A stretch of DNA of 64,000 nt, from NCBI GenBank assembly GCA_900116485.1, contig FPAX01000002.1, positions 62,001 to 126,000 on the forward strand, given 5' to 3'. The position numbers and the translations under genes were made by a program. Of this stretch, positions 1-9,103 are shown piece after piece (position 1 is the first letter of the stretch; the number at the start of each line of letters is the position of its first letter). Under the pieces are notes generated by a model, which searched no databases, had not been told where the DNA came from, and saw only the letters and a program-made list of their open reading frames with translations. The stretch is from Selenomonas sp. GACV-9 (GTDB lineage: Bacteria; Bacillota; Negativicutes; Selenomonadales; Selenomonadaceae).

Positions 1-1208
1 TACACGCTTGCCACACACACGATTCCAGAGATCACCAGAAATGTCGGCTGATAACCAATTGAATCATGCAGTGCTCCTAAAGGAGCCGAGAAAATAATCT
101 GGCCAACCTGCGCAGCAATCTGGAAGCCAACCATATAGAGCGTCGCCGAGATACGCGTATCGAAATGGAGCGTAAAATAACGGAAGATGGCCAAAATAAA
201 CAGTGCTGTCTCCGGAGCATGCAGCAGCTTGATCACTGCTACACCGAACGGATTCGTAACCAAGCCGCAGCCGCCGATACGCAAGATCATGATTGCACAG
301 CTGAGGAGAATGGCCTTGCGGACACCAATCTTTCTCATGAATACAGGCACCAACCCCATCATCAGGAATTCCAAAAATACTTCAACGGAGTTCAGCACAC
401 CATAAGCCTGCTGCCCCTGTTCCGGCGTTGCAAAGAAACGGGTGAAAAACTCAGGAAACATCTGTTGATCGAACACCGTATAAAACGTCCAGCTCATAAC
501 CACAAAAAGTATGATCTTCCAAACGTCAAAGATTTTGAATACACCCAGGATCTCTCGCATCGATGGTGTTTTATTATCTTTTCTGCTCTCTTCTTTATCC
601 TCATAATGCGCCAGATTTTTCGTGTCGCGCTCAGGTCTCCATACCAGCAAGCTCACGAACAATATGGCAGAAATCGCCGACCCCGTCCAAAAGATCAGAT
701 ACGGATTGATGGTAAATAGGAATCCGGCGGCCAGCGCTGCCACAGCATAGCCAAAGGAGCCCCATGCCCTTGCCTGTCCATACTCAAAATGATACCGCCG
801 GCTCATGCGCTCAGTCACAGCCTCAAACACAGGGCAAGCTGCCAAATACGAAATTGCCAAATAAACCGCACCAACCATCGCACCAAGGAAAAAATTGTTT
901 TCCAGCATCGGTACATACACCCAGGTAAAGAACGGTGCTATGAATATCTGTAACCCAATCAAAGCCAGCAACAGATTTTTCCTCATGCCAAGTTTATCCT
1001 GAATCGAACCATAAACAAACATCAAGACCAGCGCGACCGCCGAACCAAACGAAAAAATCGTACCTACTTGAGTCCCCGAAAAACCTTGTTTTGTCGTGAG
1101 CCATATCTGGAAAAATGACCACCAGATTCCCCAGCCCATAAAGAATAACAACAACTGTGTAGAACCAACACGATAAAATGGATTTTGAAATGCCTGTAGA
1201 AATTTCAT
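1..1208 (-). CDS. cscB: Sucrose:H+ symporter, LacY/CscB family (3' end cut by window)
   Basis: The protein is a major-facilitator permease of the oligosaccharide:H+ symporter family (LacY, RafB, CscB). About 402 codons are visible; family members have about 415, so only the last residues lie outside the window. The start is ATG at 1208 behind a GGGGGA ribosome site. The LacY-type loop motif DKLGMRKN sits near residue 70, and SRRYHFEYGQARAWGSFGY matches the helix 4/5 region that carries the LacY substrate arginine. Alternating hydrophobic segments fit 12 helices. The gene lies 47 bases downstream of a GH32 sucrase in the same direction, so import of sucrose is the likely role; raffinose or another oligosaccharide is possible. 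Confidence 0.85.
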   Translation of the reverse strand, partial: MKFLQAFQNPFYRVGSTQLLLFFMGWGIWWSFFQIWLTTKQGFSGTQVGTIFSFGSAVALVLMFVYGSIQDKLGMRKNLLLALIGLQIFIAPFFTWVYVPMLENNFFLGAMVGAVYLAISYLAACPVFEAVTERMSRRYHFEYGQARAWGSFGYAVAALAAGFLFTINPYLIFWTGSAISAILFVSLLVWRPERDTKNLAHYEDKEESRKDNKTPSMREILGVFKIFDVWKIILFVVMSWTFYTVFDQQMFPEFFTRFFATPEQGQQAYGVLNSVEVFLEFLMMGLVPVFMRKIGVRKAILLSCAIMILRIGGCGLVTNPFGVAVIKLLHAPETALFILAIFRYFTLHFDTRISATLYMVGFQIAAQVGQIIFSAPLGALHDSIGYQPTFLVISGIVCVASV

Positions 1209-1255
1209 GGTAAATCCCCCTTATCCATACCATTTCTGCCCCGATTATCTAGCGG

Positions 1256-2641
1256 TCAATATTGATTGGCCTGTGCCTCCAAGGCGTAAACCTTAGCAAC
1301 TTCAGCCCCCCAGGGAAGCTGCATCGTCAAATCGTTCTGCCAATAAATCCGTTCGGTAAACGTAAATTCCCCCTCGTTCACAAACAATTCTGCAGAACTA
1401 TTATCAATATACACCGTCAAATCCAGCTGCGCCGCCGAACGCATGGTGAGCGACCGCTCGCCATCCTCCGTTGTACGCCTAAGCGTCAGACGCCTGTCCC
1501 TCCTATCTATCTCCAAACTAAGCGTCTGCTGTCCATCACTCAATTCCAAAAGCTTTTGCTTGCCATCGGGGATATCCCCAAAAACCAGCTCCACTTCAGC
1601 CGTACGTGGTATCGCCAGCTGTTTTCCAGCAGCCAGATTGCCATCCCATAGTTTTTTCTCGCGCAGCAGCTGCATTTCTTGAATCGGCCGCTGATATATA
1701 TGATTATCCTTTATGGATAATTCCCGAGGAATCGTCAAAGCCCCCGCCCAGCCATCTGTCTTTTCATACATGGGCGAATCCCAAGCATTCATCCACGCTA
1801 CCATGATTCTTCTTCCATCTGGTGCCAGCATGGTCTGCGTAGCATAAAAATCATGCCCATGGTCGATTTCCTCGAACTGGCCGCGAATGAATTCCTTGTC
1901 ATCTGTAACCTGTCCCAGCATATAGCCCGTCTGATTGAGATTGCGGAACCGATCGCCCTGCGCTTCTACCCCTTGCGGCGACATCAGTAAAACGTCCTGC
2001 CCCATCAGAGGGAAAAAATCCGGACACTCCCACATATAACCTTCACTTTTTACATTTGCAGCTTTTGCTAAGACACTGACCTTCTCCCACTGCTTGAGAT
2101 CCTTTGACTGATAGAGCAGCGCCCGACCTAAGCCGTCCTTTCCTTGGCTCCCCAGCACCATATAGAAAGTCCCCGCCTCCTGCCAAACCTTAGGATCGCG
2201 AAAATGTTTTGTATTATCCGCCGGTACCTGCAAGACCGGATTTCCTTCATATTTTACGAAATGAACGCCATCCTCTGACCACGCAAGGTTCTGATCCTGA
2301 TAAAACGCCTCGCTGTCTGCAGGGTCGGTCAAATGATGACCTGTATAGATCAGCCAAAGTTTATCCTCATAGACAACCGCACTGCCAGAAAAGCAGCCAT
2401 CCTCCGCTTCATCTGGTGTCAACGCAACAGGCAGCGTCTCCCAATGTACCAAATTCTTGCTCCGCGCATGCCCCCAATGCATCGGCCCCCATTCAGCCGC
2501 ATATGGATAATACTGATAAAACATATGATAATAGCCTTTGAACCAGGAAAAACCATTGGGATCATTCATCCATCCGCCGCTGGTCATCAAATGATACCCT
2601 AGTCTATATCTTTGATTATTCACCCGTATTTTTTCTTTCAT
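1256..2641 (-). CDS. cscA: GH32 sucrase / beta-fructofuranosidase (sucrose hydrolase)
   Basis: This cytoplasmic glycoside hydrolase family 32 enzyme of 461 residues cleaves sucrose, or sucrose 6-phosphate, to glucose and fructose. All three GH32 signatures are visible: WMNDPNG with nucleophile D27, FRDPK with D149, and WECPDFF with acid/base E205. A C-terminal beta-sandwich follows from about residue 340. There is no signal peptide, so the substrate must be imported, and the neighbouring H+ symporter rather than a PTS suggests free sucrose. ATG at 2641 follows GGGGGATAATCG. A consensus promoter and two LacI-type operators lie directly upstream, so expression is probably sugar-inducible. Confidence 0.93.
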   Translation of the reverse strand: MKEKIRVNNQRYRLGYHLMTSGGWMNDPNGFSWFKGYYHMFYQYYPYAAEWGPMHWGHARSKNLVHWETLPVALTPDEAEDGCFSGSAVVYEDKLWLIYTGHHLTDPADSEAFYQDQNLAWSEDGVHFVKYEGNPVLQVPADNTKHFRDPKVWQEAGTFYMVLGSQGKDGLGRALLYQSKDLKQWEKVSVLAKAANVKSEGYMWECPDFFPLMGQDVLLMSPQGVEAQGDRFRNLNQTGYMLGQVTDDKEFIRGQFEEIDHGHDFYATQTMLAPDGRRIMVAWMNAWDSPMYEKTDGWAGALTIPRELSIKDNHIYQRPIQEMQLLREKKLWDGNLAAGKQLAIPRTAEVELVFGDIPDGKQKLLELSDGQQTLSLEIDRRDRRLTLRRTTEDGERSLTMRSAAQLDLTVYIDNSSAELFVNEGEFTFTERIYWQNDLTMQLPWGAEVAKVYALEAQANQY

Positions 2642-2669
2642 CGATTATCCCCCATAGCTTCTTCTTTTT

Positions 2670-2685
2670 CTCAAACCGGTTCGAG
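2670..2685. promoter_or_regulatory. LacI-type operator O2 upstream of the sucrase gene
   Basis: CTCAAACCGGTTCGAG is a 16-base palindrome with one mismatch and a central CCGG typical of LacI-family operators. It matches the second site at 2713-2728. It lies downstream of the predicted transcription start of the sucrase gene. Binding by the adjacent LacI-family protein is inferred. Confidence 0.65.
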
Positions 2686-2712
2686 ATTTATTCGAAAATA
2701 CATCGAACCAAT

Positions 2713-2728
2713 ATCGAATCGGTTCGAT
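2713..2728. promoter_or_regulatory. LacI-type operator O1 next to the -10 box
   Basis: ATCGAATCGGTTCGAT is a palindrome with one mismatch, built on the same TCxAAxCGGTTCGA core as the site at 2670-2685. It abuts the -10 box and covers the predicted start of transcription, so repressor binding would block initiation. The site centres are 43 bases apart, about four helical turns. Confidence 0.7.
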
Positions 2729-2734
2729 GTATTA

Positions 2735-2763
2735 ATAATAACGCCGCAAATACGATTTGTCAA
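2735..2763 (-). promoter_or_regulatory. Sigma-A promoter for the sucrase-permease operon
   Basis: On the minus strand a perfect TTGACA (2763-2758) is separated by 17 bases from TATTAT (2740-2735). Transcription would start near 2728 inside the first LacI operator. An 11-base perfect inverted repeat (2743-2753 and 2766-2776) encloses the -35 box in its loop. Confidence 0.75.
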
Positions 2764-2806
2764 TAGTATTTGCGGCAAATATATAGCATATAATAAAAAA
2801 TAGGAC

Positions 2807-3781
2807 TCAACAAGTATTGCCATCCAGGATAAACGGATCGATAACCCAAGGACCGTCTTCATACGTACCATTGACCATCTGCAGCACTTTACGTACCGAT
2901 AGCTCCGCCAATTCACGAATCGGCTGCCGCACAGCAGTGATTGGCTCTAACCCCATCCGCGTCACCGCTGTGCCATCATAGGCAAGCAAGCGCAAATCAT
3001 CAGGGACACGCCGCCCCAGCGCGGCAGCGACATGCAAACACGCCGCAATAGCCAAATCTGCTCCCAGTACGCCATCTACATCCGGATACTGCTGGAATAA
3101 CTGCTGTGCTGCCGCTGCAAAGCTCGGATAATCAAACGCATTCCACGGCATCTCAACCACGTCCACTCTTACCCCATGCGCGTGTAAGATATCTGCCGCA
3201 TTGAAATGATATTCGTTGGCTGGCGTCTGTACCCCTTGATAACCTATGACTTCGACAATATGCCTGCACCCATGCGCCAAAAAGCGCTCCGCCGCCAATT
3301 GTCCTCCTTTTTTATGATTGCAATGCACAATCGGAATCCGATCATTCAGATAACGGTCAAAGGCCACGATAGGCTGCTGGACATCTGCATACAGCGAAAC
3401 ATCCAGTGAATGGGCGCCCATGATGATGCCATCCATAGTCCGCCGCTTGAGCATATCCACAAAGGTCCGCTCCCCATTTTCTTTATGCTGCGTACAGCAT
3501 AGCATCATCTTGCAATTCTGGTCATAAAGCGCAGCCTCCAGTGCTTCGATGACCTCACCAAAAAATGGATGCGATACCGATGGCATGATGACACCGATCG
3601 TATTTGTCCGGCTAAGAGACAGATTGCGCGCTACCTCACTCGGCACATATTTGAGCTTCTTCATGGCAGCCTCGACTTTTTGCCGTGTGGCTTCCGAAAC
3701 ATAGCCTTTCTTATTCATGACCAATGATACAGTACTTGCTGCTACCCCTGCTTCTTTCGCTACATCTTTTATCCTAACCAT
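2807..3781 (-). CDS. LacI-family transcriptional repressor (probable sucrose regulator)
   Basis: The 324-residue protein has a LacI helix-turn-helix at residues 3-25 (IKDVAKEAGVAASTVSLVMN), the hinge region, and a periplasmic-binding-protein-like effector domain from about residue 60. LacI repressors bind palindromic operators with a central CG and are released by a sugar. Two such operators lie between this gene and the sucrase gene, which supports local control of sucrose uptake and hydrolysis. It starts at ATG 3781 behind AGAGGA, 30 bases after the PHP gene, so it may also be read through from uvrC. The effector (sucrose, fructose or glucose) cannot be told from sequence. Confidence 0.88.
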   Translation of the reverse strand: MVRIKDVAKEAGVAASTVSLVMNKKGYVSEATRQKVEAAMKKLKYVPSEVARNLSLSRTNTIGVIMPSVSHPFFGEVIEALEAALYDQNCKMMLCCTQHKENGERTFVDMLKRRTMDGIIMGAHSLDVSLYADVQQPIVAFDRYLNDRIPIVHCNHKKGGQLAAERFLAHGCRHIVEVIGYQGVQTPANEYHFNAADILHAHGVRVDVVEMPWNAFDYPSFAAAAQQLFQQYPDVDGVLGADLAIAACLHVAAALGRRVPDDLRLLAYDGTAVTRMGLEPITAVRQPIRELAELSVRKVLQMVNGTYEDGPWVIDPFILDGNTC

Positions 3782-3811
3782 TGCTATCCTCTAATCCCGT
3801 GTCTTATCCTA

Positions 3812-4672
3812 TCATTTCCCGCAATGCGCCCTGACCTGGGCAAAGAACTCATACGGCACGGCCATATTATTGTCAATACCTGTCCCGAGCTCGATTCCCG
3901 GACGGTTCGTACCATGGAAATCCGTGCCGCCCGTTGGCAGCAGACTGTATTTGTCAATCATGGCCGCAGCAAACGCCTTATCTTCCTCGGTATAGTTTGG
4001 ATAATAACGCTCCATCCCATCGAGGCCAAGACTATGCAGATAACAGATAGCCTCTTCCTGCTGCTCACGCGTCAGACCCTTGAGGCCGATATTCTTATGG
4101 AAATGCGCCAGTGATGTCACGCCACCCGCCTCATGGATAAGCGGCAGCGCTTCCTCGACCGTAATCGTCTTATTGAGCCCAAGTTCAGCAGCCGCTGGAT
4201 CGAGATAATTATCCCAGAGGGGCTGCGCCCGGTCATACATGTGCAGCGACACCAGATAGCGCATGATGGCATAGCGGTCAAACGGGCCATCATAGGCAAA
4301 GGGACGCACCTTCTCTACGGAAATATCTACGCCCTTGTCCCTGACGTAGGCGATGATTTCCTCGATTTTTCCTTCCTTGACCGCGCGGATCTTCTTATAG
4401 ACCTTCTGAAACGATGGATGCTCTGGATCGAAGCCAAGGCAGACGATATGCACCTTGCGCTCACCAAAAGTCGCCGCAAGCTCCATGCCCGGGATGAATT
4501 CGATACCAGCTTCCCTTGCCGCTGCAGCGGCCTCCGCATTGCCCGCAATAACATCGTGGTCGGTCAACGCCAAAGCCGAAAGGCCACGCTCCTTGGCAAG
4601 CCTAACCAGCTCAGCCGGACGGTAGCTGCCATCAGATACCAGCGAATGGACATGCAAATCAACTGTTTTCAT
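3812..4672 (-). CDS. PHP-domain metal-dependent phosphoesterase (YciV/RNase AM-like)
   Basis: This 286-residue protein belongs to the PHP superfamily, which uses a histidine/aspartate metal cluster to hydrolyse phosphoesters. Metal-ligand motifs are visible: DLHVHSLVSDGS at residues 5-16, LTDHD near 38, GMEL near 61, AHFHK near 190 and GTDFHG near 254. The closest described members, TrpH/YciV, act on nucleoside 3',5'-bisphosphates and short RNA 5' ends. Its start codon overlaps the end of uvrC by 14 bases, so translation is coupled, a hint that the two are expressed together. Substrate assignment is inferred from family only. Confidence 0.85.
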   Translation of the reverse strand: MKTVDLHVHSLVSDGSYRPAELVRLAKERGLSALALTDHDVIAGNAEAAAAAREAGIEFIPGMELAATFGERKVHIVCLGFDPEHPSFQKVYKKIRAVKEGKIEEIIAYVRDKGVDISVEKVRPFAYDGPFDRYAIMRYLVSLHMYDRAQPLWDNYLDPAAAELGLNKTITVEEALPLIHEAGGVTSLAHFHKNIGLKGLTREQQEEAICYLHSLGLDGMERYYPNYTEEDKAFAAAMIDKYSLLPTGGTDFHGTNRPGIELGTGIDNNMAVPYEFFAQVRAHCGK

Positions 4673-6509
4673 TTATATCTTTATCCTTCCCTCGAAATTC
4701 CTGTTGTGCCAAAAAGAAATTAAAGACGGCCTCCGCCGCTGGCCGGTTCATGCCTGGCGCCGCCATGAGTTCCTCGACCCCAGCCGCCTTGATGCGGCTG
4801 AGCGTGCCGAAATGCGACCATAGCGCCTGCCGGCGTTTCGGCCCGATACCGACGATATGGTCAAGCACCGAGACAAGATTGCGCTTGCCGCGCAGTTTGC
4901 GATGATACGTAATCGCAAACCGATGGGCCTCATCGCGAATGCGCTGGATAAGGTATAATGCCTGGCTATGGCGCGGCAGTACCACCGGCTCTGACTCGCC
5001 CTCACGGAATACGAGCTCAAACTGCTTGGCCAGGCCAACCACCGGCACCTTTTTATGTCCGGCATGCTGGCGGATGATTTCCAGTGCCGAGGAGAGCTGT
5101 CCCTTGCCACCATCGATGACGATGAGGTCTGGCAGCTCATTTTCCGGCAGGCCCACATAGCGCCGCGTCGTTACCTCGCGCATCGACAGGAAGTCATCCG
5201 GCTTGCCCTCGGTGCTCTGGATCTTGAAGCGCCGGTAATCCGACTTCTTCGGCAGGCCGCCTTCAAAGACAACCATCGACGCCACAGTCTCACTGCCCTG
5301 GATATGTGAAATATCGAAACACTCCATGCGATCAGGCGGATTCCTGAGCCCCAGATAACGCCCGAGCTCCTCGACTGCCCCGCGTGTCTGGTCGTTGGCC
5401 TGCTTGATGCGTGCAGCCTCATCCGCCAGATATTTCTGCGCATTGCCCGCAGCCATTGCCACGATATCATGCTTAGTCCCGCGCTGCGGACACAAGATCT
5501 GCACCTTGGCTTTGCTTTTCTTCTCACTGAGCCAGGCTTCGAGCAGCTCGCGCTCAGCTGCTGGCAGCTCCAACGGCAGCAATACCTCGCGTGGAATAAA
5601 CGCGGCCCGATGATAATACTGCTGCAAAAAAGCCGCCAGGATTGCTTCGTCGCTTTCCTCTTCCGTACTCTGCAACAGGAAATGCTCACGGCCAATCATC
5701 TTGCCTGCACGAATGAAGAAAATCTGCACAACGACGCCGATTTCCGAACGCGCCATGCCGACGGCATCCTGATCGCCCGAACCTGTGACGATATTCTGCT
5801 TCTCTGCTACCTTGCGCACAGCCAGCAATTGATCGCGCAATCGCGCCGCCAGCTCGAAATGATAGGCATCGGCCGCCGCCTCCATGCGGAACTGCAGCTC
5901 CCGCTCCACATCATCGGTGCGCCCTTCCAAAAACAACAGCACCGCACGGATCATCGCATCATAATCGACCTTCTCGACCTTGCCGGCACACGGTGCCAGG
6001 CAGCGCTTGATATGGTACTCAAGGCACGGCCGCACCTGCAGATGCCTGCAGGTCCGCAGCGGGAACAGACGCCGCAGCAGCTTTAGGCTTTCATGAACTG
6101 CCGTCGCATTCGTATACGGGCCAAAATAACGCGCCCCATCCTTCAAGACCCGCCGCGTGATGAACACGCGCGGGAAATCCTCCTGCACCGTCACCTTGAC
6201 ATACGGATAGCTCTTGTCGTCCTTGAGGCTGATGTTATAGCGTGGCCGATGCTTCTTGATGAGGTTGCACTCGAGGATCAGCGCCTCCACCTCGGAATGG
6301 GTCATGATGATCTCGAAATCTGCGATATGGGAAACCATCGCCCGCACCTTCGGCGTGTGATTCTTGTTCGACTGGAAATACTGCCGCACACGGTTCTTGA
6401 GCACCACGGCCTTGCCCACATAGATGATCTTGCCCTGCTCATTCTTCATGAGATAGACGCCAGGCTTATCGGGCAGCAGCTTGAGCTTTTCCTCTACGAT
6501 CTCATTCAT
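4659..6509 (-). CDS. uvrC: Excinuclease ABC subunit C
   Basis: UvrC makes both incisions around bulky DNA lesions in nucleotide excision repair with UvrA and UvrB, which are encoded elsewhere in this window (57981-62858). The 616-residue protein has an N-terminal GIY-YIG nuclease (KPGVYLMKN and IIYVGKAVVLKNRVRQYF), a cysteine cluster (CLEYHIKRCLAPC), a UVR motif near residue 210, the RNase H-like nuclease domain (ECFDISHIQG) and C-terminal helix-hairpin-helix repeats (HIVGIGPKRRQAL). I chose ATG 6509 because AAGGAAG lies 7 bases upstream; an in-frame TTG at 6530 has no comparable site. The promoter carries an unusual palindrome. Confidence 0.97.
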   Translation of the reverse strand: MNEIVEEKLKLLPDKPGVYLMKNEQGKIIYVGKAVVLKNRVRQYFQSNKNHTPKVRAMVSHIADFEIIMTHSEVEALILECNLIKKHRPRYNISLKDDKSYPYVKVTVQEDFPRVFITRRVLKDGARYFGPYTNATAVHESLKLLRRLFPLRTCRHLQVRPCLEYHIKRCLAPCAGKVEKVDYDAMIRAVLLFLEGRTDDVERELQFRMEAAADAYHFELAARLRDQLLAVRKVAEKQNIVTGSGDQDAVGMARSEIGVVVQIFFIRAGKMIGREHFLLQSTEEESDEAILAAFLQQYYHRAAFIPREVLLPLELPAAERELLEAWLSEKKSKAKVQILCPQRGTKHDIVAMAAGNAQKYLADEAARIKQANDQTRGAVEELGRYLGLRNPPDRMECFDISHIQGSETVASMVVFEGGLPKKSDYRRFKIQSTEGKPDDFLSMREVTTRRYVGLPENELPDLIVIDGGKGQLSSALEIIRQHAGHKKVPVVGLAKQFELVFREGESEPVVLPRHSQALYLIQRIRDEAHRFAITYHRKLRGKRNLVSVLDHIVGIGPKRRQALWSHFGTLSRIKAAGVEELMAAPGMNRPAAEAVFNFFLAQQEFRGKDKDINENS

Positions 6510-6546
6510 CGGCTCACTTCCTTTCCTCAATAAATCGATGCTTCTT

Positions 6547-6575
6547 ATTATACTCCATTTGACCGGTCAAATGAA
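6547..6575 (-). promoter_or_regulatory. uvrC promoter with a 16-base palindrome in the spacer
   Basis: The -10 TATAAT is at 6552-6547 and a weak -35 TTCATT at 6575-6570, spacing 17. A perfect 16-base palindrome, ATTTGACCGGTCAAAT (6557-6572), fills the spacer and overlaps the edge of the -35 box. A repressor bound there would block polymerase. It is not a Gram-positive LexA box. Confidence 0.5.
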
Positions 6576-6688
6576 ACGCAAAATCTGTATACAGTATAAA
6601 TAATTCTTCTGAAGAATTGCTATAATAACCGAAAATTATCATTGCATTTATCAGACAACTGTGCTAGAATTCGTTCATGAAGTTTTTG

Positions 6689-6705
6689 TTAGTAACAGGT
6701 ACTAA
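6689..6705. promoter_or_regulatory. FapR-like operator upstream of the biotin carboxylase gene
   Basis: TTAGTAACAGGTACTAA has perfect inverted half-sites TTAGTA and TACTAA with 5 bases between them, the same layout as the FapR operator known from Bacillus. FapR responds to malonyl-CoA, the product of acetyl-CoA carboxylase. The site ends 10 bases before the -35 box. Presence of a FapR protein in this organism is not shown by this window. Confidence 0.45.
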
Positions 6706-6715
6706 TACCAGTTGA

Positions 6716-6744
6716 TTGACACTAATAAACTTATTTAGAATTAT
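6716..6744 (+). promoter_or_regulatory. accC promoter
   Basis: TTGACA at 6716-6721 is followed after 17 bases by AATTAT at 6739-6744. The start codon lies 36 bases downstream behind AGGAGG (6768-6773). Confidence 0.6.
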
Positions 6745-6779
6745 TTCTATTTAATTTGTTAAGTTTAGGAGGTAATCCT

Positions 6780-8189
<1,410 letters not shown>

Positions 8190-8200
8190 TCGAATACTGA

Positions 8201-8236
8201 AACATCGTTCTCTTTTTCGAGAACGATGTTTTTTAT
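8201..8236 (+). terminator. Rho-independent terminator of accC
   Basis: Arms AACATCGTTCTC (8201-8212) and GAGAACGATGTT (8219-8230) pair perfectly and run into a T-rich tail. The CATCGTTCTC stem recurs at 8731-8766. Confidence 0.9.
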
Positions 8237-8278
8237 TGCACATATATAAAATAAGCACTACAAGTCATTGCAATTTCA

Positions 8279-8308
8279 TTGACTTTACCTACATATCAGC
8301 TGTAAAAT
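8279..8308 (+). promoter_or_regulatory. Promoter of the antitoxin gene with abutting palindrome
   Basis: TTGACT (8279-8284) and TAAAAT (8303-8308) are 18 bases apart. A perfect 10-base palindrome TATACGTATA (8308-8317) starts at the last base of the -10 box and is followed by AGGAGGG, a plausible autoregulatory operator for a RelB/DinJ antitoxin. Confidence 0.55.
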
Positions 8309-8329
8309 ATACGTATAGGAGGGATCAGT

Positions 8330-8599
8330 ATGGCTACAGCAACAATACAAGTGCGCATGGATTCAGCATTGAAAAAAGAAACCGAAGCTGCACTCAAAAG
8401 CATGGGACTCAACATGTCCACAGCAATCCATCTTTTCTGCCGTCAGGTTGTGAACCAAGGGCGCATTCCTTTTGATATTGTCGCCCCCAACATCCCCAAT
8501 GCAGAAACCAGAAAAGTTTTAGACGACGCTCTGGCAGGAAAGAATCTTAGTCGTTCCTTTTCTACAGTAGACGAAATGTGGGATGACCTGAATGCTTAA
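8330..8599 (+). CDS. RelB/DinJ-family antitoxin
   Basis: This 89-residue protein matches the RelB/DinJ antitoxin family. A ribbon-helix-helix region (ATIQVRMDSALKKETEAALK and the following GLNMSTAIHLFCRQVV) binds DNA, and the C-terminal tail (STVDEMWDDLNA) would wrap the toxin. ATG 8330 follows GGAGGG. The gene overlaps by 8 bases a short frame that starts like a YafQ toxin and ends like one but lacks the middle. The antitoxin itself looks complete and could still autoregulate or cross-neutralise a related toxin elsewhere. Confidence 0.9.
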   Translation: MATATIQVRMDSALKKETEAALKSMGLNMSTAIHLFCRQVVNQGRIPFDIVAPNIPNAETRKVLDDALAGKNLSRSFSTVDEMWDDLNA

Positions 8600-8720
8600 C
8601 GTCCGTTACTCTACAAAGTTCAAAAAAGATTTCAAACTAGCCAAAAAGCGTGGTCTTCCGATGCACGAACTAGAACTACTCGCCTATCGTACAGGAACAC
8701 ATAGTGACTTATTTCAATAA
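8592..8720 (+). pseudogene. YafQ-like mRNA interferase toxin with internal deletion
   Basis: The frame of 42 residues starts in the antitoxin stop region, as expected for a dinJ-yafQ pair. Residues 1-28 (VRYSTKFKKDFKLAKKRGLP and flanks) match the toxin N-terminus, and RTGTHSDLFQ matches its last ten residues. YafQ toxins have about 92 residues, so about 50 central residues are missing. Of the known YafQ catalytic positions (H50, H63, D67, H87, F91), only the last two would remain. The frame is kept across the joint, so a short hybrid peptide may still be made. Toxicity is unlikely. Confidence 0.8.
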
Positions 8721-8730
8721 CACCGCACAG

Positions 8731-8766
8731 AAGGCATCGTTCTCATTTCTTGGAGAACGATGCCTT
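8731..8766. terminator. Hairpin at the end of the toxin remnant, related to the accC terminator
   Basis: AAGGCATCGTTCTC (8731-8744) pairs with GAGAACGATGCCTT (8753-8766) around an 8-base loop. It ends the toxin remnant on the plus strand and forms the last codons of the XRE gene on the minus strand. Neither side has a long T run, so termination may be weak. Confidence 0.55.
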
Positions 8767-9099
8767 CTTGCTGTCTACCTTCAGATTTTCCTGTAGCTCA
8801 AAATCAACCAGCCGCGAAAAGAACTCCTGCTTGTCCGCTGGCAAGCGCCGATACCGCTCAAGCAGAGAAATTTCCTCTGGCAACAGACGGCTATCATCTG
8901 GCTGAAAGCCTAACAAATCATCCACACGCACCTGAAACAATGCCGCAATCTTCATCAGCATGACATTGTTCGGACTGCGCTGTCCTGCCTCATAGTTTGC
9001 ATAGGTAGCCCTGCTGATGCCCAGCCTATCGGCCACATCCTGCTGCCGCAGTCCACGAGCCGCGCGTATGCTCTGGAGATTCTTCGAAAGCTCCGTCAT
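8743..9099 (-). CDS. XRE-family transcriptional regulator
   Basis: The protein of 118 residues has a Cro/C1 helix-turn-helix (LRQQDVADRLGISRATYANYEAGQR, about residues 18-42) in the N-terminal half. The C-terminal part (LPEEISLLERYRRLPADKQEF) is common in small phage- or plasmid-type regulators and suggests dimerisation. ATG 9099 is preferred over an upstream start at 9165 because GAGGAAGTGAGGG lies directly before it. It starts 4 bases after the RHH gene stop, so the two form an operon. Its last codons come from the hairpin at 8731-8766. The target is unknown. Confidence 0.85.
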   Translation of the reverse strand: MTELSKNLQSIRAARGLRQQDVADRLGISRATYANYEAGQRSPNNVMLMKIAALFQVRVDDLLGFQPDDSRLLPEEISLLERYRRLPADKQEFFSRLVDFELQENLKVDSKKASFSKK

Positions 9100-9103
9100 A
9101 CCC

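Noticed and set aside
6585..6594. CTGTATACAG as an SOS (LexA) box of uvrC
   Set aside because: The proteobacterial box is CTGT-N8-ACAG (16 bases); here the spacing is only 2. The Gram-positive CGAAC-N4-GTTCG is absent. Kept only as part of a palindrome cluster.
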